From the NCBI GenBank assembly GCA_933822405.4, contig CAKOGP040001413.1, positions 1 through 28,161 on the forward strand: 28,161 nucleotides of DNA, in the 5' to 3' direction. Below, in pieces: positions 17,243-28,140 of the stretch. The translations under genes and the position numbers were made by a program. This stretch comes from Cylindrotheca closterium. Taxonomy: Eukaryota > Bacillariophyta > Bacillariophyceae > Bacillariales > Bacillariaceae. The notes below the pieces were generated by a model. The model saw only the letters and a list, made by a program, of their open reading frames with translations. It was not told where the DNA came from and did no database searches. Each line of letters opens with the position of its first letter. The stretch's first letter is position 1.

Positions 17243-17741
17243 CCTTCTATAGCACCAAGCTCAATCAATTGTTCAGCCTCGTCTTCTGAAACAATATTTT
17301 TCATTGTTATAATTCATGGACCATTTGTTGCTGGAGATGGAGTTTCGACAATGTGCTTGCTCAGATATGGCTCGTTTGCAAGCTTTGTGAACATCATATT
17401 CAAGTCTCCTGGCTGCCATGCGGTAGGTGCATTTGGATCGACAGGACAACGCCCTTCCCACTGATAAGTATTCACAAGATTTACAAACAGGAGCACTGCT
17501 GCGTTTCATATCTAGCCAAAGGTATGAGAATGAGATCGGTTTCTTTTGCAAGCGTATGTAATCGACAAGGAAGAGCCTTACACTGTGGGTTTTGTTCACA
17601 CTCTGTAGCAATTACAACGGAAAGAGGAAGAATTGATTGGACAGTAACCATCTGTGACATTCCAATGAAGCAAAAGGCTTAACTCCATTCAAGGCCCATG
17701 CAGCACACATCTTATGTTCTTTGCATAGTTCCTTTAATTCT
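17243..17741 (-). pseudogene. Prolyl 4-hydroxylase N-terminal part, introns retained
   Basis: The minus strand from 17741 reads LCKEHKMCAAWALNG. Removing two GT-AG introns (17601-17683 and 17512-17581) continues it in frame as CEQNPQYMKRSSAPVCKSC, a ShKT-like cysteine domain common in diatom prolyl 4-hydroxylases, with one expected Cys replaced by Ser. After a one-base shift near 17490 it reads TYQWEGRCPVDPNAPTAW, GDLNMMFTKLANEPYLS, then a stop in place of the Trp after ATNGP, then NIVSEDEAEQLIELGAIEG. The last segment is the start of the 2-oxoglutarate/Fe oxygenase domain; its catalytic HxD...H part is absent. A possible signal anchor starts at an ATG at 17926-17928 (MGMYTRFVIVIAA). A frameshift, a nonsense codon and truncation make it a relic. 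Confidence 0.65.
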
Positions 17742-18019
17742 TAGGCTTTCCATATATTCTTCCGTATTAAGCTGGACTGGGAAGGTTCGTTGTTGCCTTT
17801 CAACTCCTGCTTGACGCTGCCTTGAAGCCTGATTGTCCAGGGGATGATGGTTGAAGCATAAAGAAAATAGTTGGTGTTGCAGCATTTGCAGCAGCAATGA
17901 CAATGACAAACCTCGTATACATACCCATAGTCTTTTGGACAGTGACTGCAGCTCAAGGGACAGTCTCCCGTTGTTGCTAGTTGTCTGCCTCAACAGTAGG
18001 AACCAGTTGAGTGGTCGCG

Positions 18020-19185
18020 GCGAGACAGTAGTTGCTCCATGGCAAGCCACCACAGCACCGTTGTTTAGGACAGGGGATTCCTCGTCAATGAGAGCTTGTG
18101 TTTTACTGTGGGAGCGTAATTGTTTGAGATACTCGTCAATGGAAGCTAACGGGTATGTCACAATGTAACGTCTCATGTCACTGTATGTATCAGAGACAAT
18201 TGCCTTGAGGAGGAAAACACGGAGAAGTTCATGGCTTGTTGCCAGTGATTGATTACTTTTCCGCAATCTTGTAGTAATGGACTTCCAATAAAAAATCAGG
18301 AACTGTAACTTTGTGAGTCAACTTGATGGAAGTCAACTCGTCAATTGCATACATTACAAAATGGGCCTGATCCTCGGGAGAGTTGTAGGTCTCTTGTAAT
18401 CGTTGGTAAAGATCGTAGGCCACAGTTTGTCCCCGCTTTTCTTTCACCTCATCGGCAATATGGCTAGCGGTACCATCATCCAGAGCTTTTGCGATTGCGT
18501 AGAAACCCTGACTTGATGCATCCTTGTGCCAAGTAGATTGTTCATGGAACTTTGTATCCGTTAGAGCAAGTTCTATACCAGATTGTCCAAATTCCAAAGC
18601 AACCTTAGATGTCCATGGCCCATATACAGTAGATTCGCCACTGAATGGTTCGACCTCTGGGCAGCAAAACTTCATGCCTTGACGTTCGCCAATTGCTTTT
18701 GTCAAATCAATAGGAGTAGTAGGCATATTTTGTTTTGCTTGGTCAATCGAAAATTGCACAATCTTTTGGTAGGTAAGACTGGGATCGATGACCACGGAAG
18801 GGGCAGATGCGTAGAGGAGAAACTTCTTGAGACGCCCAGTGATGACACTGCAAATTAGGCCGCCATCTGGGAGGGCATCCTCTCCATGACTGAGTAAGTC
18901 ATCTACATCCTGTCCTTCAAGATCAGACGGTTTCTCAACACCAATGTGGTCAAAGAAAGTCTGAAGCGTGTCAATCATTGGTTTGGTCGGATTCTCCTTG
19001 TTAAAGACAATCTTTGTGATGAGCAACGCCTCCGGTTTGGTGAATTTGTCATGCACCACAGGAGGAATTGCCGCGGCAACATTTTCATCAACTGTATTGT
19101 CAGTTTCCTCAGGATTTTCACCAGAAAAATCAACAGTCTTGCTAGGAGTGACGAAACTATTGTCAGCGGGTGTAGTTAAAGGCAT
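18020..19185 (-). pseudogene. LTR-retrotransposon Gag (copia-type likely), frameshifted
   Basis: The first 310 codons (19185-18253) have an acidic N-terminus and then a Gag core: VEPFSGESTVYGPWTSKV, FGQSGIELALTD, AIAKALDDGTASHIADEV, YNSPEDQAHFVMYAIDELTSIKLTH and VPDFLLE. A frame change near 18265 leads to QSLATSHELLRVFLLKAIVSDTYSDMRRYIVTYPLASIDEYLKQLRSHSKT, which completes the core. The style matches Gag proteins of diatom LTR elements; copia-type is my best guess. No zinc knuckle, protease or pol follows; the next recognisable sequence is the prolyl 4-hydroxylase relic. The start chosen is the first ATG (19183-19185). Confidence 0.7.
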
Positions 19186-20669
19186 AATATGAGCTTAGTT
19201 GGTAGAACTGCAAAGAGACTTGTTAATTGTTAGTAACTCATAGAGTGTCTAGATGAACGTGATGAATGATGTGATGTATGAGGACATACGGACAGACGAT
19301 CTAGTAAGTTGTACGACGACTACTTCGATCCTGACACTAGTTGTCCACAGGCGCTCGTTGTGTCTATGCAATCAAGATTAGCAGAGCAAGATTTGACGTC
19401 TGCCAATCAGACATTGCTGTTGTTGTCTTCTCCTTCAACGCGCTGCTTTAAAGTTAGGAATAGCACAACAAAAACAAAGTGTATCCAATACAATATCTTA
19501 TATTTTGGCACTAGGAACACCACGACCTTGTTTTTTTGTCGATTCATTCACAGGTTGAATGGGTCCAATCATTATGCGTAGCAAGGATAAAAGGGGACAT
19601 ACTGCAAGTTGGTCAGGCAGCTAAAGCCGTTTATAGTACAAATTTGAACGCAAATATTTTTGAAAACCCGGGAGATGAGTTAAAATCGAAAACTCCCCTC
19701 GAGTGACCCCATAATAATTTTGTCCCGAGAACATACACAGTAATTATATAAATGTACAGGGTATGGTCTGCAAATGGTGAGGAAGGCAGACATAACGTGC
19801 CGTAAAGGCTGAAAAACTAAGAACAAATATTTAGTCCACTGAGTTGAGCATTGGACTTGGTCGATGGAATGGAGTCGGAAATAAAACGACCAAATTTGGG
19901 TTGTATTTTTTAAGGCTCCACAAGATGTGACAAAAAACATTAACTAAATAAATAGCTTCCTTGTTGACACCCGAACACCAAACCCCACCGTACATCTGAA
20001 CCAGCCTAGAAGAAGAGATAGGAATGGGTCACAACAAAAGTTAAAGAGTTTCTCAGAAAGCCACAGAAAGGAGTGACGTGAGAGTTAGGCATAAAGCTAT
20101 GTATGTACCTCCAAAGGGTCTAATCTAGTTCCAAGGTCACTCCAAGGTCATTACAACATCCCAGTTTTCACGTGCACACCCACAAAGTAGTAAGCAAAGC
20201 TGCCCGGGGAAAAGAAGACGGGCCACTTTGCAGACTATCTTAACGAATCTTTTGAATCAGTCAAACTGATCCATTCTTTTGCATTTTTAAAAAATATATG
20301 TGTAGCCATCATACAGAGCAAATGTACTGGTATTTTTTGATACATCAGAACAAGAGACGCCACTGAAACGGCCCATAGAACAGGCCCAAGATATTGGGAC
20401 TCTAGAAGCTCCTTCAGTTGGGGACTATATTAGACCTTAGGTCCTACGTATGCACTTTCTGTGCCTTTCCAAAGTCATCTATAATTTTCAATAAGACTCT
20501 TCTGTGAAGGTTGGGTTACTATTCGCCAAAGGCTTCTACTGAAGAGATATACTCTGCAGAGTTACAGTAAACTACTATTGTATCATTTGCTACACATCTG
20601 ACTTTGTTTCAGTTTCTTTGAACTTCAAGAAGTGAAGATACAGCACTATGACTTCTTTCAAGACAAACT
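19186..20669. other. 1.5-kb stretch without a recognised gene
   Basis: It should contain the 5' leader and LTR of the Gag relic if that element were complete, but I see no matching direct repeat or TG...CA pair. The 19-bp sequence shared with 4701-4719 is at 20499-20517. Confidence 0.5.
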
Positions 20670-20838
20670 TGTTAGAAGTAAGCAATCCGCTGCCGCCTGC
20701 AATCTACGTGTTCAATTGACTGCAATTTAGCTGTCCAGGTATTGTTGCCTTCTAAGTATATGAATTTAGAGTGTATAGAAAAATATAGAGCTATCAGAGA
20801 TCCTACTTTATCAACCAATTCACTCGTTGCTTGCAATA
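20670..20838 (-). repeat. Partial LTR of the 6.1-kb element family, reverse orientation
   Basis: Starts TGTTAGAAGTAAGC, the reverse complement of the CTTCTAACA end of the LTRs at 1728 and 7318. It follows them with scattered differences for about 170 bp, to TTGCTTGCAATA. The rest of the LTR is missing; LINE-like leader sequence begins about 12 bp later. Confidence 0.8.
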
Positions 20839-20849
20839 AAGAAAAAAAG

Positions 20850-23800
20850 ATTTCAGAAACGAAACAACACAAATTCTGGCAGAACCACCCAGTCTGCCTC
20901 GCGTAGCTAGTACTGAATTTACGTAGAAAACTTTGAATTTATCACCAAGCCACCCATTCAACACCGGCGCACCATGGGAAAATCTATCACAGCGAAGGCA
21001 TCCTCGGCGATGACAAAAAAGTTGGGCGTGTCTAAGATGAAAACGACCTCTGTGGCTAAAAAGGCGGTAAAAAAACGAGTTGAAATTGACCTACAACAGC
21101 CTAAAGACAGGGATCCCATCAATTCCAAGCTGGTGTCTGAAACCCAGACTGAAGAGAAGCGTGTTGCTGATGACAATGAAGTGCAATGCTTGGCTGATGA
21201 GATTGAGGCAACACAAATTGCAGAACGAGAAGCTCGCAGGAGTGGGCATTATGACAGCATTGTTCCAAACTTGTCAGAGGGGTGGATGCAGAATTTATAT
21301 TCAGGAGATGCTGTCGACGAAGCATTGGAACGCCATGACCGTATCCATACGGGTAACGCGCTTTTTATTGCGTGGGAAGAACGTTTTCCGGGCGCTTGGA
21401 ACCAACCTTGCCTCCGGTATGACGATCCTTTTAACAATAATACAGGGACAGCAACTTGTGAAGATCATTTTGCCCGCATTTTCACATCGATGAATTTGGA
21501 TAACAGTCAATTGACTAAGTACCTCATTGCCGCATTTGACACTGAAACGATGGAGGTGAATCCATCTGAAGAAATTTGGTCTTTATGCATCTTGGCAATG
21601 CGGATTTCTTTACAAAATCCGTTTTCCTGAGTTTGAAGATAAACTGGATGACAACCATTTCTTTTCAGGCGAAATGAACAATCCACGTCTATGCTTGGAG
21701 CATCCCTTGGTGGGCTTTTGGTTACTACTAATTTGCTCCAAATTGTTTGACTATCCTTGGATTAATGAGTTTCTGTTGGAGTATTACGACGACCCGCCAT
21801 CTGCAATTGTTGACGCAATCAAACAAAGGAGAAGTGACAAGTCCAAGAAAGCTCCTCCAAACCAAGAACTAGTGAAGGAACCGGATCCGCCTTGTATTCA
21901 AAAAATATACGATTCAATGTATTCTATTGACAAACCAGGCACGGATGTTCAACGCAATTCCGCCAGCTCCGCGGGCAAAACTCAAATCGCTTTGCATCTC
22001 TACAAAGTGACAATGACTCGTCCGACGGTAGTGGAAGTCAAGAGTTTGACGCGGTTGAAGTGGTGGCGGTGTAAAAGAATCACTCCAAGGCACCTGAGTC
22101 ATCGGATGAAGATGAAGACATTGATGCTGATGACACTGACAACAGAGCGAACATTGTGGATGACGCAATGGAGGAAGACGATGATGATGAACGGGTCAAT
22201 AGCGATGGGAAAAATCCGCACGATGAGGCCATGGACGACAACACTTCACCGTTGATTTCCCACAACCTCACGGCAACACAAGACTCAGCAGGTACAGGGA
22301 CCCTTATGGAGCCCTCGGAAACAACTCCTCCTTGTGTTCAACGTCCTTCAACACTGGCCAAACGGATCTCAAACCTCATTCAGGTGAATATGGAAGGCGT
22401 ACCAGGCAAGTGTCACATCTTTGAGACTACTTTCTCTGTGGACTATCAAAGGTTGGATTCAGGAACTGTGGCGGAGGTGCGCCTGTCGACAGTTCTGCCT
22501 TCTATGGAGGAAGCCGTCAGTTCTGACTTCTATGGAGGAAGCCATCAACAATTCTACTAATGAATTGAAGCTCCTTCTGATCTCCGATACCACATATAAG
22601 CAACAGAATCTTTGGATTCGAAGCTCAGTAGATTCACATAATCGCATTTTGACTTATCGCACTCTATCTACTTACTGTGATATGAAATACAGTAAATGTC
22701 CTTACGCGGCAACCAACAGCAAGCCGGGCAAGAAAACTGCGCACACACCTTCGTGTTGGCTTTTCTTCTTAGGCTTCTGCCAAGGCCGTCCAAGACTACC
22801 TTCATACCGGACTACGTCAATTGGGTAGAGGCGCTGGGTGCTACCCTTCTCCGTTGCAGTATGGAGAAATTGTGAAGATCGGATCATGCTCGTTTATTCC
22901 TGCAGAAGTCAACTTCTCAGCTAATGCAAAGGAGCTGATGAGACTATTTGATTTTGAAGTACCTATTGGTATCAAGATGGACTGGATTTCTATTCCGTAC
23001 ATGGGCCGAGCAAAGTGCGATGAACGGTCCCCTGGAGTGACTAGTCCACATTGTTTCACTTGGAGGATTCATGCCAAGAGAGTTGATTGCACTTTGAGGT
23101 TGATTCTCCACCCAGCAAGTGCAAAACCTGACTTTCCATTCGCAGCACCGGCCACCTACATGAGTGATTGGAAGTTGGCGCAACAAGGATTGCTGAGTGT
23201 CAAGGCCTACGGTCTGGTGAAGGATGCGATCCTGACCTTGATCAGAAAGTTACGGGATTACTACATTTTGACGGATGTTCTTTATCCAGGCATCAACTTC
23301 ACTGGAATTTTCAAATTTGCTACTACACGGTTGTACGGTTCTTGCACCCTGTTCAAACTGCTCTTGTCTATCAAGGCCACTCCGGCCCAGGCTGATCAAG
23401 CTTTCACAGCTGGCAAAGACAAACCCTCTCCAACAACTGCCAATGACGACTCATCTGAAGAGGAGGACAACAATGAATCTCAAGAGGGAGCGGTTTCTCT
23501 ATCCGGGGCATTCACAAAGGTGACAAAGAAGAAGAAGAAGAAGAAAAAGAAGAAGTTGCCCCTTCCGATAACCTCAAGAATCATTTTCTCAAAGATCTGT
23601 CCCCGGCACAACGCAAACTGGCTGAAGCCACCAACCGCAAACTGCAGAACGATATTGATCGCCATAAAGCAGGTCCACTCTTCTTGATGATCCTTCCTGG
23701 AGAAATGGAAGGCTCTTACATCTTTGTATGTCACAAGAAGTACGGTCAGTTGGCTCGAAACATGTTGAGAGGGATAGTTCCGTTCTTGATTCATCACCTG

Positions 23801-24704
23801 TGCGAACTTACCGATATGCAAGCTGATCGAGTCTTGGGTAAATGGATAAATGGATTCCCAAATCAGAGATCCAGGCAACGCGTTGTAAGTGTTTGGTATG
23901 GTGCACCAACACACTACGCGCTATTGAGGCCTCCGATCAGTCGACCAAGGTGGAGGAAGCTCTGGAGTTTTTGGACGATGTGATTGAAGACACCACCAAT
24001 GTCTACCAAGGTCAACTCTCAATTGATATGGATATGGCGAACGCCAAGGATATTGACAATGGACAAACGGTCACGGGGATGCTTGATGAAATGCAAGAAC
24101 GTGAACAACAACTGGAGGATGCCTTTTTGGAAATCGAAGCTTGTGACAACGCCTTGGCGGCTAAAGATCAGGCCCTGGCTCAGCAGAAGGCCAAAATTAC
24201 GGCCCTCCAAGCCCAACTTGACGCTCTTCAACGTCAAACAGTTCACCACTTGGCCATCAACTTGCAACCACTTGCTCAAAACAATGAGGTCTCTCCACAT
24301 TGGTCCAAATTTACTACGCCACCAAAAAAGAGGAAAAGCAAGGATATACTTCCACGGTTAAGAGGAGCGTTGACAGGTCTACGGCTGGTCTTAAGCCGCC
24401 CACTAAGTCAACTTGCACCAGCACGTCTGTTCACTTCCAGCAGCCGAAGCAGCGGTCTCAGAAAAAGTCTCAGGTACATGTGGACACAACTCAGATGGAG
24501 GGCGATACTACTACAGCCGTGTCGCAGTACAAGAGCCTCTTATCTCTGACAGTGGCATCTCCGGGAGGCGTACACCCACTCTTTCTCCCTTCTCCATCTA
24601 GCAAATCCGGTACTAGCAGATCTCCTAAGTTGCCTTCTTTGGTGGCCGCGGAGCACCTCGCTCCGTGGCAGGGCCATGAGAGGCCCCAGGTTGTCTTCCG
24701 CTAG
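20850..24704 (+). pseudogene. LINE-like ORF1 region, copy 1, broken by frameshifts
   Basis: A leader (from 20850) and an ATG at 20974 (CACCATGG context) open a basic N-terminus rich in K/T/S, then a globular part (WMQNLYSGDAVDEALERH; FARIFTSMNLDNSQLTKYL). About 13 bp are missing near 21628 relative to copy 2, shifting the frame. Later parts appear in changing frames: DEDEDIDADDTDNR acidic tract near 22100; KMDWISIPYMGRAKCDE near 22975; a Lys homopolymer from an AAG run near 23525-23555; LSPAQRKLAEATNRKLQND; and a coiled coil at about 24060-24240 (MQEREQQLEDAFLEIEACD). A Ser/Thr/Pro-rich tail ends at TAG 24704. Its place ahead of an endonuclease suggests a LINE ORF1; I do not recognise the fold. 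Confidence 0.55.
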
Positions 24705-24714
24705 GTCACGTCCC

Positions 24715-24964
24715 ACGCTTCACTTGACGAATATTTACGCTCTCTTCCACCAGGAGACTGCCTTGGCAACGACCACCGCTGTCGCCCTTCACTAGCTACT
24801 TGCGTCACCTTCCAGAACCTTAACGGTGTCCCGGAGGAAGGTGACCATGTTAAACAGCGGCAGATCAACTCCTGGCTGCAAGATGAGCGAGTGGGAATAG
24901 CGTTGTTGGCGGAGGCCAAAACCTTTTGGCCCTCTATCCCAGAGGGCCATGGGTGGAACGATAG
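24715..24964 (+). pseudogene. LINE APE-type endonuclease, N-terminal fragment
   Basis: In the same frame as the ORF1 tail, just past its TAG: LRSLPPGDCLGNDHR, then VTFQNLNGVPEEGDHVKQRQ and VGIALLAEAKTFWPSIPEGHGW. QNLNG supplies the first conserved Asn and LLAEAKTFW the catalytic Glu of the APE-type endonuclease of LINE elements. It stops near GHGWNDRM, where minus-strand sequence takes over. The remaining endonuclease and the RT are absent on this strand. Confidence 0.65.
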
Positions 24965-25383
24965 GATGCCTTGTCTTCCTCATCATCGGAAACTGATTTG
25001 ATGGCACCGCCAGAATCATCAGGAATGCCCAAAAAGGGTGCAAAGAATGGGCAAGATTGGACCATTTTTGTTTGTTCTTTTTGGACAAAGTGACTTCTGA
25101 AATAATAGATATCCCAGTTTGCTTTCTGACCGTGAATCTTGATGTTATCCTCTTCGTCATCAGCGATTTCGTCGCTGTCATTGTCGTCCAACAGGCCCAA
25201 AAAGGCAGAGGCATCAAATGGGCAGATTTTGGCCACTTTTTCCTGTTCTTTTTGGACAAGGCTTACAGGAGCATAATTTGAATCATTTTCGGATACTGTT
25301 TGTGCTCTGGGGACCTTGCCTGTCTTTCTTTTGCTCATCTTGATCCTTGGTCTTCCAATTGAAAACAACCTCTTTTCCAGCAT
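24934..25383 (-). CDS. Acidic ORF with an internal 40-residue duplication
   Basis: 149 codons. A basic start (SKRKTGKVPRAQ) is followed by two related segments: LVQKEQEKVAKICPFDASAF ending DSDEIADDEED, and FVQKEQTKMVQSCPFFAPFL ending SVSDDEED. Each runs VQKEQ.K....CPF.A.FLG, then an Asp/Glu-rich tail. I recognise no family. The last residues run into the endonuclease fragment's DNA on the other strand, so the C-terminus is probably artificial. It follows the LINE RNase H on the minus strand and may be the start of another element's ORF1. Confidence 0.35.
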   Translation of the reverse strand: MLEKRLFSIGRPRIKMSKRKTGKVPRAQTVSENDSNYAPVSLVQKEQEKVAKICPFDASAFLGLLDDNDSDEIADDEEDNIKIHGQKANWDIYYFRSHFVQKEQTKMVQSCPFFAPFLGIPDDSGGAIKSVSDDEEDKASYRSTHGPLG

Positions 25384-25415
25384 TGCTCGGTCGGCTGCTG
25401 CGTGTAGGAGAAGTA

Positions 25416-26990
25416 CTAGAGGTGGTGTCTTGAAACCAGGATGAGCGTGTTTTTTTTACTTTTTGGTCTTTTTGGAATATTGGGGTTGGTGGCGATCATG
25501 TTGTTGGTAGCAATCAGCTTGTCAGGGTAGCCTTGGGAAATGTCATCCACTTCCAAGTTTGGTCGTTCCCACCAAGACATCTGTTGCCATGTCTTGGTTC
25601 GGTCAGCATGGCCACCCACGTGTTGTTTGGCCCAGGAGATGTTGGAAACTTGGAGGGCCTCGCGGATGGAGGACAAGAGATTGAAGTGTGGGGCGGTAGG
25701 AGACAACGGCCAAGTAGGGAAGGCCTGATGAAGCGCAGCAATCCCATCACATGCCACACAGACTTGTGGCTTGGCAAGGGACTTTAGGCGTAGGCGGAGC
25801 CAAGAAGCCACCAAGATACCAGCTAACAGACCAATATGTTCACTCCGGTAAGCACTCTGATCCTCTTGTTTGCCAGGTGTATGGCATTTGATCCAGATGA
25901 TGTGCCCTCTGCGTCTAGTCCGTAGCTGGACCGCGGCTGTGCCCACTTGTTGCTTGAAGGAGCTATTGCTGATCACCTGTAGCTTTCCTCAATATAGATG
26001 TATTCCGGGACCCAGCCCCACTTGTTGTCCATGTCAGCTGCCAATTCCCGCCATATGTAAAGGATTGAGGCTAGCAATATCTCTGCATCTGGTGGACCGA
26101 CCGGGGCTGTGCCCGTCATAGTGACATAGGCTGTCTGTGGGTGAAGGTCGACTGATGCCCTTTGGACGTCCCCAGGAAGGGGCCCTGTCCAGTTATGATG
26201 AAGATCCCTCCGGAAGGTCCTATGAGAACGGGAGTTGATGGGTCAGTAGATGGACAGGTTGGAGGCCGTCTGATGGAAGAGGATCGAAGACGTGGGAGAG
26301 AGGAGCCAGGTCAGACCACGGTCCATGGGGGTGCAACAAGCGGCGACGGCGGCTGTGGGGGCAGAGAACGGCTTGAGAGAGAACACGTCGCCATAGGTCC
26401 CAATGAGAGGGGCCAGGGCGTCGGGTTTGGGGCCAATTGTAACTGGTCACAAAGTGTCCGGAGGGTTGGCCAGCAAGAGAAGCTGCCGTCAGGGAACAAC
26501 CGTCGGCGGTGGTGAGTTCTGAGAGGGTGGTGACTTGGAGGTATTGGCGGCACCAGTTGAGCCACAGCAATTCCTCTTGGTTGACCAAGGTATCAACGAA
26601 GATGTCCATCAAGAGACGATTGTGGGCACAGTGGAGGGACAAGGGAGGGGAGGAGATCTTGACTCTGATGCCCAATGAGTCAAGCTTGATCCAAACCCGT
26701 TTGAGCCATGTTTTGGAGGCGAGGATCCCGGTGTTGGTGGGTTCTTGTTGAAGAAGGGGAAAGGAGGTGCCCGTTTCGAGTTGGTGGGACTGTAGACTGG
26801 CCTCCGGTCTTGATACGGCTGGCCTAATGGCGCATCAGAACACTGAGATGATGGAAGACTTGAAAGGCAAAGGGATGTGGGATACCCAATCCCTGATATT
26901 TCAGAGGGGCAAAGACCACAACGCGGGGAAAGGAACGGCAAACCCCAGCTTTGTGCAAGGTCGCTTGGAGGATCAGTGACATGATGGGCA
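25416..26990 (-). pseudogene. LINE C-terminus: RT tail, connection and RNase H, broken
   Basis: From 26990 downward in changing frames: LHKAGVCRSFPRVVVFAPLK then YQGLGIPHPFAFQVFHHL (end of a LINE RT). WLNWCRQYLQVTTLSELTTADG and a region with WDLWRRVLSQA and RLLHPHGPW follow (thumb/connection). Then comes an RNase H-like domain: DQSAYRSEHIGLLAG (Glu of the active site), VACDGIAALHQAF (Asp), and ISWAKQHVGGHADR where family members have HV.GHQDD. The order is that of diatom LINEs with C-terminal RNase H. It is opposite in strand to the LINE pieces on both sides. At least three frameshifts are needed, so it is inactive. Confidence 0.7.
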
Positions 26991-27009
26991 CCCAGTCATA
27001 TTAAAAAAT

Positions 27010-28140
27010 ATTTCAGAAACGAAACAACATGCATTCCGGCAGAACCACCCAGTCTGCCTCATGTAGCGCCACTACTAAATTTACGTAGAAAACTTTGAAT
27101 TTATCACCAAGCCAACCATTCAACACCAGCGCACCATGGGAAAATCTATCAACACAAAGGCATCCTTGGCGATGACAAAAAAGTCGGGCGTGTCTAAGAT
27201 GAAAACGACCTCTGTGGCTAAAAAGGCGGTAAAAAAACGAGTTGAAATTGACCTACAACAGTCTAAAGACAGGGATCCCATCGATTCTAAGATGGTGTCT
27301 GAAACCCAGACTGAAGAGAAGCATGTTACTGATGACAATGAAGCGCAACACTTGGCTGATGAGATTGAGGCAAAACAAATTGCCGAACAAGAAGCTCGCA
27401 GGAGTGGGCATTATGACAGCATTGTTCCAAACTTGTCGGAGTGGTGGATGCAGAATTTATATTCAGGAGATGCTGTCGACGAAGCATTGGAACGCCATGA
27501 CCATATCCATACGGGTAACGCGCTTTTTATTGCGTTGGAAGAACGTTTTCCGGGCGCTTGGAACCAACCTTGCCTCTGGTATGACGATCCATTTAACAAT
27601 AATACAGGGACAGCAACTTGTGAAGATCATCTTGCCCGCATTTTCACATCGATGAATTTGGATAACAGTCAATTGACTAAGTACCTCATTGCCGCATTTG
27701 ACACTGAAATGATGGAAGTGAATCCATCTGAAGATATTCGGTCTTTACGCATCTTGGCAATGCGGATTTCTTTACAAAATCCGTTTTTCTTTTTCCGTAT
27801 TGATGAGTTTGAAGATAAACTGGATGACAACCATTTCTTTTCAGGCAAAATGAACAATGCACGTCTACGCTTGGAGCATCCCTTGGAGGGCTTTTGGTTA
27901 ATATGCTCCAAATTGTTTGACTATCCTTGGATTAATGAGTTTCTGTTGGAGTATTACAATGACCCACCATCGACAATTGCCGATGCAATCAAACAAACTG
28001 TCAAATGGACCTGCTCTACAGACCTGAATGGGAGCCTCAACGCCCTGTCTGTTTCAATGAGCAGTCCAATATGTTCATGCAATTGGGATGGATTCCAGCA
28101 ATTTGATGGAACCCCGAAGTATCAAAGCAATTTACATTGA
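27010..28140 (+). CDS. LINE-like ORF1, copy 2 (334-residue open frame, 3' end replaced)
   Basis: The leader (27010) and ATG (27136, CACCATGG) match copy 1 closely. The open frame passes the site where copy 1 is shifted, reading LQNPFFFFRIDEFEDKLDDN and EHPLEGFWLICSKLFDYPWI. Both copies align to AATCAAACAAA (21827 / 27997) and then diverge completely: copy 1 continues with RRSDKSKK, copy 2 with TVKWTCSTDL and a stop at 28138-28140. After the switch another frame reads RPEWEPQRPVCFNEQ, which looks more protein-like, so the listed C-terminus may be a frame artefact at a recombination joint. The function of the N-terminal region is unknown; the first 35 residues are strongly basic. Confidence 0.5.

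Noticed and set aside
19680..19940. 86-codon minus-strand frame
   Set aside because: No motif, no homologous feel, surrounded by non-coding DNA.
23523..23556. Lys homopolymer as a functional nuclear signal
   Set aside because: It comes from an AAG microsatellite in a frame already broken elsewhere; a simple slippage product.
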